A stretch of DNA of 64,000 bases from assembly GCF_004005495.1 (NCBI RefSeq), contig NZ_RZYA01000005.1, forward strand, positions 248,001 through 312,000, in the 5' to 3' direction. Positions 47,427 through 56,694 of the stretch are shown here, one piece after another. Position numbers and translations under genes: made by a program. The notes below the pieces were generated by a model. That model was not told where the DNA came from, made no database searches, and saw only the letters and a program-made list of their open reading frames with translations. The stretch comes from Streptomyces antnestii (GTDB lineage Bacteria > Actinomycetota > Actinomycetes > Streptomycetales > Streptomycetaceae). Within the stretch, counting starts at the first letter, position 1; each line of letters opens with the position of its first letter.

Positions 47427-48794
47427 TCACAGCTCGAAGGACTCGTAGTGGACACGGGAAGCGGGCACCCCGGCCTCGCGCAGGGCGTCGTACGAGGCGA
47501 GCGCGAGGCCGTGCGGCCCGCACAGGTACACGTCGTGGGACGCGATGTCCGGGAGCATCCGGCGCAGCCCGTCCGCCGTGACGTCCGGCCGGGTGCCGTC
47601 GGCGTCGTTCAGCACATACACCAGGCGGGCGCCGCGGCCGGCGGCTATCGACTCCAGCTCGCCGCGCAGCGCCAGCTCCTCGGCGGTGCGCGCCCGGTAG
47701 AGCAGCGTCAGATCGCCCGGCGCCGCCGGCAGCGTCTCGAAGAGCGTGCGCAGCGGCGTGATGCCCGTGCCGCCCGCGAGCAGCAGCACCCGGCGCGAAC
47801 GCCGCAGCCCCGCCGTGAGCGCCCCGTACGGCCCCTCCGCCCACACCCGCGTGCCCCGCGCCAGGCCCGCGACGGACGCGCTGTGGTCGCCGAGCGCCTT
47901 CACCGTGATCCGCAGGAACCCGCCGCGTGGCACCGCCGACAGGGAGTACGGGTGCGAGGCCGCCCACATGCCGGGCGCCAGGAAGCGCCAGCGGAAGAAC
48001 TGGCCCGGCTCCGCGCCCAGGGCTTCGAGGCGCCGCCCGCTCACCCACACCGACGTCACCCCCGGCGCCTCCCGCACGACGGCCTCGACGCGCAGCCGGT
48101 GCCGGACGTTGAGCCGCACCGGCACGAGGACCCGGAACCACAGCACGAGCGCGGCCACCCCCAGATAGAGGGCGTACCAGGCCGCGCGGGCCGCCGCCCC
48201 ACCCGCGAAGTCGGCCCCGAGCGCCAGCTGGTGCCCGAACGCGAGGAAGATCGCCGCGTACGTCAGGACGTGCAGGTAGTACCAGGTCTCGTACCGCATC
48301 CGGCGGCGCACCGCCCGCGCCGACACGAAGCCCACCAGCAGGAGCACGGCCGCGCCCACCGTGCCCTTCAGCATCTCCGGGTAGTCGAGGACGATCGTGC
48401 CGAGCTCCGACACCGGGTCGCTGCGGCTCTGCGCCGCGTAGCCGAGAGTGATCAAGATGATGTGGCCGGCGAGCAGACCGACCGTCCAGCGGCCGGCCGA
48501 CGCGTGCCAGCGCGCCGTCCTGTCGCTGCCGAGCCCCTTCTCCAGAAGCGGCACACGCGCCATCAGGGCGACGAGGAGCGCGCACATGTAGCCGCACATC
48601 AGGCCCATGATCCGGCCCGCCCCCGTCAGCCACCCGTCGGCGCCGGACACCACGCCCGTGCCCTGCCACCACAGGGCGAGCACCGCCACCCCGCCCGCGC
48701 CCGCGACGGCCAGCAGCGGCACCGCGGGGGAGCGGCGGCGCGCCGGACGCGGGGCGCGGTGGCTCAGCGGCGGGGGGCTGTGCGTGGTGGTCAC
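47427..48794 (-). CDS. Membrane ferric reductase-like flavoprotein (heme b domain plus FAD/NAD domain)
   Basis: The protein has 455 residues. Six to seven helices (about 28-230) form a ferric-reductase-like domain with histidines in WHASAGRWTVGLLAGH and YYLHVLTYAAIFLAFGHQ. The cytosolic part is a ferredoxin-NADP reductase module: RxYS-type HPYSLSAVP, GGTGITPLRTL and VYLCGPHGL. It should pass electrons from NAD(P)H through FAD and heme b to the FMN-binding protein. First gene of the three-gene operon, divergent from a two-component system. Confidence 0.9.
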   Translation of the reverse strand: MTTTHSPPPLSHRAPRPARRRSPAVPLLAVAGAGGVAVLALWWQGTGVVSGADGWLTGAGRIMGLMCGYMCALLVALMARVPLLEKGLGSDRTARWHASAGRWTVGLLAGHIILITLGYAAQSRSDPVSELGTIVLDYPEMLKGTVGAAVLLLVGFVSARAVRRRMRYETWYYLHVLTYAAIFLAFGHQLALGADFAGGAAARAAWYALYLGVAALVLWFRVLVPVRLNVRHRLRVEAVVREAPGVTSVWVSGRRLEALGAEPGQFFRWRFLAPGMWAASHPYSLSAVPRGGFLRITVKALGDHSASVAGLARGTRVWAEGPYGALTAGLRRSRRVLLLAGGTGITPLRTLFETLPAAPGDLTLLYRARTAEELALRGELESIAAGRGARLVYVLNDADGTRPDVTADGLRRMLPDIASHDVYLCGPHGLALASYDALREAGVPASRVHYESFEL

Positions 48795-48863
48795 CGGAGC
48801 GGCTCCCTCTCGGATCGGGGTCGGGCGGGCCGGACAGAACGCAACTCTGCGGCCCGAACCTCT

Positions 48864-48951
48864 GAGCGGGCTCTGAACGGGAGCCGAGCGGGCTATGAAC
48901 GGGAGCCGAGCGGGCTCTGGGCGGGCTCTGAGCGGGCGCCGAACGCCCGGC
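48864..48951. repeat. Eight-unit 11-bp phased repeat array in the divergent promoter region
   Basis: Eight consecutive 11-bp units run from 48864 to 48951. Units 1 and 5 are GAGCGGGCTCT, 2 and 4 GAACGGGAGCC, 3 GAGCGGGCTAT, 6 GGGCGGGCTCT, 7 GAGCGGGCGCC and 8 GAACGCCCGGC. The 11-bp step places every unit on the same DNA face. The array lies between the ferric-reductase operon and the response regulator gene. Confidence 0.9.
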
Positions 48952-49005
48952 CCTGCCCGGTCCTCAGAGCGAACTCACAGCAAACCGAGAGACTCTTGAG
49001 GCGAG

Positions 49006-49755
49006 ATGAACGAACATCCCGCACTGACGAACGAACGCCCCGCACTCACCCGCCCCGACGGCACCCCCGTGCGCGTCCTCGTCGTCGACGACGAACCCGA
49101 CATCGCCGAGGTCGTCACCGGCGTCCTGCGCTACGAGGGCTGGGACGTCCGCACGGTCGGGACCGGCCGCGACGCCGTGCGCGAGGGACGCGACTTCCAG
49201 CCCGACGCCGTCGTCCTCGACATCATGCTGCCGGACCGCGACGGCCTGTCGGTCCTGCGCGAGCTGCGCGCCGCGCAGCCGCACGTCTGCGTGCTCTTCC
49301 TCACGGCCCGGGACACCGTCGAGGACCGGGTCGCCGGCATCACGGCGGGCGGCGACGACTACGTGACCAAGCCGTTCAGCCTGGAGGAACTGGTCGCCCG
49401 GCTGCGCGGCCTCCTCCGCCGCGCCGGCATGACCAGGGAACTCGCCGAGAGCGCGCAGCTCACCGTCGGCGACCTGGTCATGGACGAGGACGCCCGCGAG
49501 GTCACGCGAGACGGCACGGGCATCGACCTGTCGCCCACCGAGTTCGAGCTCCTGCGCTGCCTGATGCGCAACCCCCGCCGCGTCCTCAGCAAGACCCAGC
49601 TCCTCGACCGCGTCTGGTCCTACGACTTCGGCGGCCAGGCCCACGTCGTCGAGCTGTACGTCTCCTACCTCCGCAAGAAGATCGACGCCGGCCGCGAACC
49701 CATGATCCACACGGTGCGGGGCACCGGGTACGTACTGAAGCCGGCCGGCCGATGA
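49006..49755 (+). CDS. OmpR/PhoB-family response regulator
   Basis: The protein has 249 residues. Receiver domain about 22-135 with the acidic pair in VVDDEPDIAE, phospho-acceptor aspartate in VLDIMLPDRDG and lysine in VTKPFS. OmpR-type winged helix about 150-245 (DLSPTEFELLRCLMRNPRRV; VYVSYLRKKI-like ELYVSYLRKKI). It overlaps the kinase gene by four bases (ATGA). The likely target is the phased repeat array just upstream and the divergent electron-transfer operon. Confidence 0.93.
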   Translation: MNEHPALTNERPALTRPDGTPVRVLVVDDEPDIAEVVTGVLRYEGWDVRTVGTGRDAVREGRDFQPDAVVLDIMLPDRDGLSVLRELRAAQPHVCVLFLTARDTVEDRVAGITAGGDDYVTKPFSLEELVARLRGLLRRAGMTRELAESAQLTVGDLVMDEDAREVTRDGTGIDLSPTEFELLRCLMRNPRRVLSKTQLLDRVWSYDFGGQAHVVELYVSYLRKKIDAGREPMIHTVRGTGYVLKPAGR

Positions 49756-51284
49756 AACCCCCGCGTACGCCGCGTACGCCGCGTACGCCGCGTACGCCGC
49801 GTACGCCGCGTATGCCGCGCGTGCCCCGCGTCCTGCGCACCCTGCGCGCCCGCCTCACCGCCGGGCTCGTCCTGCTGCTCGCGATCAGCTGCGCGGCCGT
49901 CGGTGTCGCCGCCGTCGTAGAGCTGCGGGGCTTCCTCACCGGACGGCTCGACCAGCAGCTCCACGAGGCGGGCAGCGCCCTGCCCGCCAGCCTCGAACAC
50001 GGCGGCCGCACGCCCGACGACCACGACGGGGACGAGCACGCCGACACCCGCCGTCAGGCCACAGGCACCCTCGGCGTCCGGCTCGTCGACGGCTCCGTCA
50101 CCAGCGCCGCCGTCGTGCGGGCGGGCGCCGACCCGGCCGACCTGGGCGTGCGCCTGTCCGACGCGGACCGCGAAACCCTCGCCCACCTGCCCGTCGACGG
50201 GCAGGGGCACACCGTCCGCCTGTCGGCCCTGGACCACTACCGCGTCGCGGCCTTCACGGGGAGGGACGGCGACGTCCTCGTCACGGGCCTGCCGACAGAG
50301 CCCGTGGAAGCCGCCGTGCACCGCCTCGAACTCGTCGCGGCGGGCGTCTTCGGGATCGCGCTGGCCGCCACCGGCGTCGCCGGCGCCCTCTGGGTGCGCT
50401 GGTCGCTGCGCCCGCTGAGCCGGGTCGCCGCCACCGCAACCCGCGTCAGCGAACTGCCGCTCGCGAGCGGCGAGGTGGCCCTGCCGCCGCGCGCCCCCGA
50501 GTCCGACCCGCGCAGCGAGGTGGGCCAGGTGGCCTCCGCCTTCAACCGCATGCTGGGCCACGTCGAGGATGCGCTCACCCGCCGGCACGCCTCCGAGGAA
50601 CGCCTGCGCAGCTTCTCCGCCGACGCCAGCCACGAACTGCGCACTCCCGTCGCCTCCATCCGCGGCCACGCGGAACTCGCCCTGCTGCACCGGGGCCCCG
50701 TACCCGCGGAGGTCCGCCGCGCACTGGAGCGCATCGCCGCGGAGTCCGGACGGATGGGCGGCATGGTCGAGGACCTGCTCCTGCTCGCCCGCCTCGACGC
50801 GGGCCGCCCCCTGGAACGCGAACCCGTCGACCTCACGCGCCTCGTCCTCGACGCCGTCACCGACGCGCGGGCGGCGGGCCCGGACCACCGCTGGGCCATG
50901 GAACTCCCGGAGGAACCGGTCACCGTCACGGGCGACGCGCACCGCCTGCACCAGGCCGTCGCCAACCTCCTGGCCAACGCCCGCCTGCACACCCCGCCCG
51001 GCACCCTGGTCACCACCCGCATCGAGACCGACGCATCCGGGGTCGCGCTGTCGGTACGGGACGACGGCCCCGGCGTCCCGGAGGAGATCCAGGACGGGAT
51101 CTTCGAACGCTTCACCCACGGGGACCGGCCCCGGACGGCCGGGGCGGGCGGCGGCACGGGCCTCGGCCTCGCCATCGTCACGGCGGTCGCGGAGGCCCAT
51201 GGCGGGACGGCCACCCTGAGCAGTGAGCCCGGTGCGACGGTGTTCACGGTCCGTCTGCCGGACGCGCCCTCTCCGTCTCAGTAG
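49752..51284 (+). CDS. Membrane sensor histidine kinase, partner of the OmpR-type regulator
   Basis: The protein has 510 residues. An N-terminal tail of tandem Pro-Arg-Thr repeats (residues 4-20) precedes helix 1 (about 35-57), an extracytoplasmic sensor region with a His/Asp-rich patch (DDHDGDEHADTR), helix 2 (about 195-215), HAMP, HisKA with His294 in ADASHELRTPVAS and a HATPase with NLLANARLH and GTGLGLAIV. The His/Asp patch could bind a metal, which would suit a ferric-reductase system; this is inference. The gene converges with the L,D-transpeptidase gene across a tandem repeat. Confidence 0.92.
   Translation: MKPPRTPRTPRTPRTPRTPRMPRVPRVLRTLRARLTAGLVLLLAISCAAVGVAAVVELRGFLTGRLDQQLHEAGSALPASLEHGGRTPDDHDGDEHADTRRQATGTLGVRLVDGSVTSAAVVRAGADPADLGVRLSDADRETLAHLPVDGQGHTVRLSALDHYRVAAFTGRDGDVLVTGLPTEPVEAAVHRLELVAAGVFGIALAATGVAGALWVRWSLRPLSRVAATATRVSELPLASGEVALPPRAPESDPRSEVGQVASAFNRMLGHVEDALTRRHASEERLRSFSADASHELRTPVASIRGHAELALLHRGPVPAEVRRALERIAAESGRMGGMVEDLLLLARLDAGRPLEREPVDLTRLVLDAVTDARAAGPDHRWAMELPEEPVTVTGDAHRLHQAVANLLANARLHTPPGTLVTTRIETDASGVALSVRDDGPGVPEEIQDGIFERFTHGDRPRTAGAGGGTGLGLAIVTAVAEAHGGTATLSSEPGATVFTVRLPDAPSPSQ
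49762..49812 (+). repeat. 9-bp microsatellite coding Arg-Thr-Pro in the kinase N terminus
   Basis: CCGCGTACG-type units repeat about five times, then degenerate. Each unit codes for Pro-Arg-Thr or a near variant, in frame, in the cytosolic tail before the first helix. Confidence 0.9.
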
Positions 51285-51331
51285 CGGGTGATCGCCTCAG
51301 TAGCGGGATCGCCTCAGTAGCGGGTGATCGC
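51277..51331. repeat. Three-copy 17-19 bp repeat at the convergent gene ends
   Basis: Units at 51277-51295, 51296-51312 (two bases shorter) and 51313-51331 follow CTCAGTAGCGGGTGATCGC. Each unit holds a forward TAG and a reverse TGA. The kinase stops in the first unit and the L,D-transpeptidase in the third. Confidence 0.9.
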
Positions 51332-52024
51332 CGTCGCGCCCGAGTCCGTGCCGATCGCGAGGTGCGGCCGGCGCTCCGGCTCCGCCCAGCGCAGGATGCG
51401 CCGCATCGCGCCGGCCGGGACGGACACACAACCGGCGGTCGCCCCGCGCCCGTTCACGTGCAGGAAGATCCCCGCCCCGCGCCCGCGCACCGGCCGGTCG
51501 TAGTTGTAGCCGACGACGAACGCGTGGGCGTACTGGGCCGCGTACGACACCAGGTGCTCCGACTCGGCGGCGCGGCAGTCGGCCGGACGCGGCTCGGTCC
51601 AGCGGTTGTAGGACCGCGAGTCGTTGTCCTGGCACCACCAGGAGTCCTCGTGCACGGGCCGGTACGGGGTGGCCGTGCCGGCAGGTGCGGGCCGGGTCCC
51701 GAAGGCGTACGGCAGGCCGTACAGACCCGTGGGCGTGGTGTACGTGCCCTGCTTGCGTGTGGCGCCCTCGGTGAGGCCCTTCGCGCCGAACCGCGCCGCC
51801 GCCGAACCCGCCGCGACCCATCGGCCGCCGCGCCGGTCCCACCAGGTGACGGTGCCGGTGGTGGAGCCGGTGCCGGCGGCCTGCGCGGTGACGAGTTGGG
51901 TGCCGCCGCCGGTGTCGGCCATCCGCGCGGGCAGCGGGGCGGGACCGCCGGACGGCGCCGCGCCCAGGAGCGGCAGGGCGGTCAACGCGGAGACGCAGGC
52001 GACGGTGACGGATCGTGAGCGCAT
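51314..52024 (-). CDS. Secreted L,D-transpeptidase-like protein
   Basis: The protein has 236 residues. A signal peptide (about 1-22) precedes a YkuD-type catalytic domain. The active-site motif is HVNGRGATAGCVSVP, with His189 and Cys199. L,D-transpeptidases form 3-3 peptidoglycan cross-links or attach proteins to the wall. A lone catalytic domain without LysM or Ig-like domains is a minimal form. The last codons lie in the third repeat unit. Confidence 0.85.
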   Translation of the reverse strand: MRSRSVTVACVSALTALPLLGAAPSGGPAPLPARMADTGGGTQLVTAQAAGTGSTTGTVTWWDRRGGRWVAAGSAAARFGAKGLTEGATRKQGTYTTPTGLYGLPYAFGTRPAPAGTATPYRPVHEDSWWCQDNDSRSYNRWTEPRPADCRAAESEHLVSYAAQYAHAFVVGYNYDRPVRGRGAGIFLHVNGRGATAGCVSVPAGAMRRILRWAEPERRPHLAIGTDSGATAITRY

Positions 52025-52027
52025 GTG

Positions 52028-52615
52028 TCAGACGGTAGTGGGCGGCAGCGGGAGCGGCAGCCCGGGAAGCCCGTCGATGCTGTGCGCGATGTGGTCCTTC
52101 TTCTCGAAGTACGCGCTCAGGGAGGCGTCGTCCTCGCGCGCGAACCGCTTCGCGTGCAGGTCGCGGTCCTCGTCGTACGACATGAAGGGCACCGCGTATC
52201 CGCAGGTGTCGCGGATGAGGTCGGCGGTCACGACGATGATCGCGCGCAGGCCGTGGCGGGTCGGGTCGATGTCGGGGAAGTGTTCGAGCAGTTCCCCGAA
52301 CCGTGGGTCGTCACGGAAGACGGGTTCTCCGCTGCCGTGCACCCGGACGATGTTCGGAGGGCCCTGGAAGGCGCACCACATGAGGGTGATGCGGCCGTTC
52401 TCGCGCAGGTGCGCGATGGTCTCGGCGTTGCTGCCAGCGAAGTCGAGGTAGGCGACGGTCCGCTCGTCGACGACCGCGAAGGAGCCCGTGAGGCCCTTGG
52501 GGGAGAGGTTGATCGTGCCGTCCTCGGAGAGGGGCGCGGTCGCGGTGAAGAACATCGGCTGTTCCTCGATGAAGGTACGGAGCCTGCCGTCTATGCGTTC
52601 GTAGGTCTTTCCCAT
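52028..52615 (-). CDS. Pyridoxamine 5'-phosphate oxidase-like flavin/F420-binding protein
   Basis: The protein has 195 residues. The split-barrel pattern (PMFFTATAPLSEDGTINLSP and VAYLDFAGSNAETIAHLREN) matches PNPOx-like proteins that bind FMN or F420. The substrate is unknown and it is not PdxH itself. On the minus strand GATAAT (complement of 52624-52629) lies eight bases before the ATG, with no ribosome-binding site, so the mRNA may be leaderless. Confidence 0.85.
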   Translation of the reverse strand: MGKTYERIDGRLRTFIEEQPMFFTATAPLSEDGTINLSPKGLTGSFAVVDERTVAYLDFAGSNAETIAHLRENGRITLMWCAFQGPPNIVRVHGSGEPVFRDDPRFGELLEHFPDIDPTRHGLRAIIVVTADLIRDTCGYAVPFMSYDEDRDLHAKRFAREDDASLSAYFEKKDHIAHSIDGLPGLPLPLPPTTV

Positions 52616-52623
52616 GGTTCTGG

Positions 52624-52629
52624 ATTATC
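52624..52629 (-). promoter_or_regulatory. -10 element (GATAAT) of a possible leaderless PNPOx-like transcript
   Basis: GATAAT is one base from the bacterial consensus and is AT-rich against the local background. It ends eight bases before the ATG at 52615. Confidence 0.4.
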
Positions 52630-52697
52630 GACGCCAAGTCGTTCGCCTGTCTAAGAATTTCGGGGGCAGGGGTGTCGCGTGCGGGTTCGAGGCGGAT

Positions 52698-52730
52698 TGA
52701 CGAATCATGCAGTCGAATGCATACTCATGC
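52698..52730 (+). promoter_or_regulatory. argH promoter with ArgR-type operator
   Basis: TTGACG (52698-52703) and CATACT (52720-52725) are 16 bases apart. Across them lie CATGCAGTCG (52706-52715) and ATACTCATGC (52721-52730), almost the same two blocks as in the argC promoter (CATGCAGACG and ATAGTCATGC) but five bases apart instead of one. Confidence 0.6.
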
Positions 52731-52852
52731 ACAACGCGGGGAGGGCCGGTGTCGTCCCCGCGGATCACGGCGAAGCGCGACCTCGCCGGACACCCGTTAC
52801 GGGACAGGGCGCGACGGGGAAGAGAAACCCCGCCCGCCCCACGCACATCTAG

Positions 52853-54289
<1,437 letters not shown>

Positions 54290-54304
54290 TCTGACCTGTC
54301 TTTC

Positions 54305-54338
54305 GTGTGGCCCGGCCCTTCAGGGGGCCGGGCCACAC
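54305..54338 (+). terminator. argH terminator
   Basis: GTGTGGCCCGGCCC pairs perfectly with its complement across a six-base loop, 16 bases after the argH stop. Confidence 0.85.
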
Positions 54339-54414
54339 TGCGTTGTCGGCACCGACAACCCCACCCCTCTTTGAGACACTCATGAGACGCCCCATGGGAC
54401 ACCCATGCCCTCAA

Positions 54415-54445
54415 TGAGACAAAGATGTCTCACATGGGCTATCCT
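54415..54445 (+). promoter_or_regulatory. TetR operator and leaderless promoter of the TetR-MFS operon
   Basis: TGAGAC-AAAGAT-GTCTCA (54415-54432) is an inverted repeat. Further GAGAC/GTCTC half-sites lie at 54373, 54384 and 54447. TATCCT at 54440-54445 is six bases before the ATG at 54452, so the operator covers the -35 region and the transcript is probably leaderless. Confidence 0.6.
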
Positions 54446-54451
54446 CGTCTC

Positions 54452-55003
54452 ATGTCAGTCGACCGAGAACAGGTGCTGCGCAGCGCCGCCGCCCTGCTCA
54501 CGCGTAAGTCCACCGCCACGATGGACGAGGTGGCCCGGGCCGCCGGGCTCAGCCGTGCCACGCTGCACCGGCACTTCGCGGGCCGGGACGCGCTCGTCAG
54601 GGCCCTGGAGGAACTGGGGATCCAGGAGTGCGAGGCGGCGCTCGACGCCGCCCGGCTCGACGAGGGCAGCGCCGACGACGCCGTACGCAGGCTCGTGAAA
54701 GAGATCGAGCCGGCGGCCGGACTCCTCTCGTTCCTCGTCACCGAGAACCAGCTGTTCGAGGGGGACACGCAGCACGAGGGCTGGGCCCGGCTCGACGCCC
54801 GTATCGCGGGACTTTTCACGCGCGGACAAGAGCGCGGCGAGTTCCGGATCGACCTGACGCCCGCGTGGCTCACGGAGGCGCTCTACTGCCTGATCGGCGG
54901 GGGCGCCTGGGCCGTACAGGACGGCCGCGTGGCCGCGAAGGACTTCCAGCACATGATCGTCGAGCTGTTGCTCGGCGGCGCCAGACGGAGAGTGGAACCA
55001 TGA
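54452..55003 (+). CDS. TetR-family repressor of the adjacent MFS exporter
   Basis: The protein has 183 residues. The N-terminal helix-turn-helix includes MDEVARAAGLSRATLHRHFA; the rest is an all-helical ligand-binding domain. It overlaps the MFS gene by four bases (ATGA), so repressor and exporter form one operon that the repressor probably controls from the GAGAC palindrome. The ATG at 54452 is chosen because of the -10 just upstream and the absence of a ribosome-binding site. Confidence 0.9.
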   Translation: MSVDREQVLRSAAALLTRKSTATMDEVARAAGLSRATLHRHFAGRDALVRALEELGIQECEAALDAARLDEGSADDAVRRLVKEIEPAAGLLSFLVTENQLFEGDTQHEGWARLDARIAGLFTRGQERGEFRIDLTPAWLTEALYCLIGGGAWAVQDGRVAAKDFQHMIVELLLGGARRRVEP

Positions 55004-56550
55004 CCAGCACACACCAGCGCACATTCGCGGCGGAGGTGGAGCCGAGGCCCGGACGAGGACGATGGCTCGCGCTCTCCGTCCTCGTGCTCGCGGTGCTCCT
55101 GGTCGCGGTCGACGCGACGGTGCTCGGTCTCGCGACGCCGTACATCAGCGAGGACCTGAAGCCGACCGGCACCCAGCTGCTGTGGATCGGTGACGTCTAC
55201 TCGTTCGTGATCGCGGGTCTGCTCGTCTCGATGGGCAGCCTCGGTGACCGCATCGGCCGCAAGAAGCTGCTGCTCACCGGCGCCGTCGTGTTCGGTGCCG
55301 TCTCGGTGCTCAACGCGTACGCGACGACACCCGAAATGATGATCCTGGCCCGGGCGTTGCTCGGTGTCGCGGGCGCCACCCTGATGCCCTCGACCCTCGC
55401 CCTGATCCGGAACATCTTCCACGACCCGCGCGAGCGCTCCCTCGCCGTCGGCATCTGGGGCGCGGCCGCCTCGGCCGGCGCGGCGGTGGGCCCCGTCGTC
55501 GGCGGTTTCCTGCTCGAACACTTCTGGTGGGGCTCGGTCTTCCTCATCAACCTGCCGGTGATGGCGGTCCTCGTCCTCGTCGGCATCAAGCTCCTGCCCG
55601 AGTCGAAGAATCCGGCGCCGGGCCCGTGGGACCTGATCAGCGTCGTCCTGTCCCTCATCGGCGTGATCGGTGTCGTCTACGCCATCAAGGAAGCCGCGTC
55701 GCACGGCTTCGGCGTGGAAGTGGCGGCGGCCGGCGTGCTCGGCATCGCGGCCCTCACCTGGTTCGTCCGCCGTCAGCTCACGCTGCCCTCGCCGCTGCTC
55801 GACATGCGCCTGTTCCGCCACCGGGGCTTCTCGGCCGCGGTCCTCGCCGACCTGCTCACCATCCTGGGCCTGTCCGGCCTGGTGTTCTTCCTCTCGCAGT
55901 TCCTGCAACTGGTGCAGGGGCGCGGCCCGTTCGAGGCGGGACTCGCCGAACTGCCCGCCGCCATCGGTGCGGTGGCGGCCGGACTCGTCGCCGGCACGGT
56001 CGCGCGCCGGTACTCCGTGCGGTCCGTCGTGGCGGGCGGTCTCGCGGCGGTGGGTCTCGCGCTCGCCGCGCTCACGGTGCTCAGCCAGTCGACCGGCTAC
56101 GCGCTGCTCGGCCCGGTGCTCCTGGTCGTCGGCGTCGGCGCCGGATTCTCGTTCACCGTCACGGCCGACGTGATCCTCTCCAGCGTGCCGAAGGAGCAGG
56201 CGGGCGCCGCCTCCGCGGTCTCCGAGACGGCGTACGAACTCGGCGCGGCCCTCGGCATCGCCCTGCTCGGCTCCATCGTCACGGGCGTCTACCGGGACTT
56301 CACCGCCCCGGCGGGCACCCCGGCCGAGGTGGCGTCGGCCGCCCACGAGTCCCTGGGCGGCGCGGTCGAGTCGGTCTCGGCGCTGCCTGCGCACACCGCG
56401 GGTGAACTCCTCGCGTCGGCGCAGGACGCGTTCGTCGACGGACTGCGGGCCGCGTCGGGTGTCGGCGCGGCGGTGCTCCTCGCGACGGCGCTGGCGGCGT
56501 GGTTCCTGCTGCGCGGCCAGAAGCTCGAGGACGGCGTCGAACACCCGTAG
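55000..56550 (+). CDS. MFS multidrug exporter, DHA2 (14-TM) family
   Basis: The protein has 516 residues with fourteen membrane helices. Motif A is GSLGDRIGRKKLLL between helices 2 and 3; the antiporter motif C region is GAAASAGAAVGPVVGG. It resembles QacA/LfrA/EmrB-type proton antiporters for drugs and cationic dyes. Translation is coupled to the TetR gene. A perfect palindromic terminator follows. Confidence 0.92.
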   Translation: MTSTHQRTFAAEVEPRPGRGRWLALSVLVLAVLLVAVDATVLGLATPYISEDLKPTGTQLLWIGDVYSFVIAGLLVSMGSLGDRIGRKKLLLTGAVVFGAVSVLNAYATTPEMMILARALLGVAGATLMPSTLALIRNIFHDPRERSLAVGIWGAAASAGAAVGPVVGGFLLEHFWWGSVFLINLPVMAVLVLVGIKLLPESKNPAPGPWDLISVVLSLIGVIGVVYAIKEAASHGFGVEVAAAGVLGIAALTWFVRRQLTLPSPLLDMRLFRHRGFSAAVLADLLTILGLSGLVFFLSQFLQLVQGRGPFEAGLAELPAAIGAVAAGLVAGTVARRYSVRSVVAGGLAAVGLALAALTVLSQSTGYALLGPVLLVVGVGAGFSFTVTADVILSSVPKEQAGAASAVSETAYELGAALGIALLGSIVTGVYRDFTAPAGTPAEVASAAHESLGGAVESVSALPAHTAGELLASAQDAFVDGLRAASGVGAAVLLATALAAWFLLRGQKLEDGVEHP

Positions 56551-56576
56551 GCCAGACGTGTCATACGGAAAAACAC

Positions 56577-56614
56577 GAGGATGGGCCGCACCCGATCGGG
56601 TGCGGCCCATCCTC
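56577..56614. terminator. Fully palindromic 38-base terminator
   Basis: The 38 bases read the same on both strands (19-bp arms), with A residues before and TTAA after. It serves the MFS gene and the convergent PlsC gene. Confidence 0.85.
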
Positions 56615-56618
56615 TTAA

Positions 56619-56694
56619 GTCCACCTGAGCGGACGACGTCCACCTGAGCAGATCAAGTCCGCCTGAGCGGATCAAGTCCGCCTGAGCGGAGCGG
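56619..56694. repeat. Four-copy 19-bp tandem repeat between terminator and plsC stop
   Basis: Units at 56619-56637, 56638-56656, 56657-56675 and 56676-56694 follow GTCCRCCTGAGCRGAYSAM. The array ends one base before the stop codon of the acyltransferase gene. Confidence 0.9.

Noticed and set aside
47448..51284. A 1278-codon frame that would fuse upstream sequence to the sensor kinase
   Set aside because: The first 768 codons are antisense or out of frame to the ferric reductase and response regulator genes. The kinase starts at 49752, overlapping the regulator stop.
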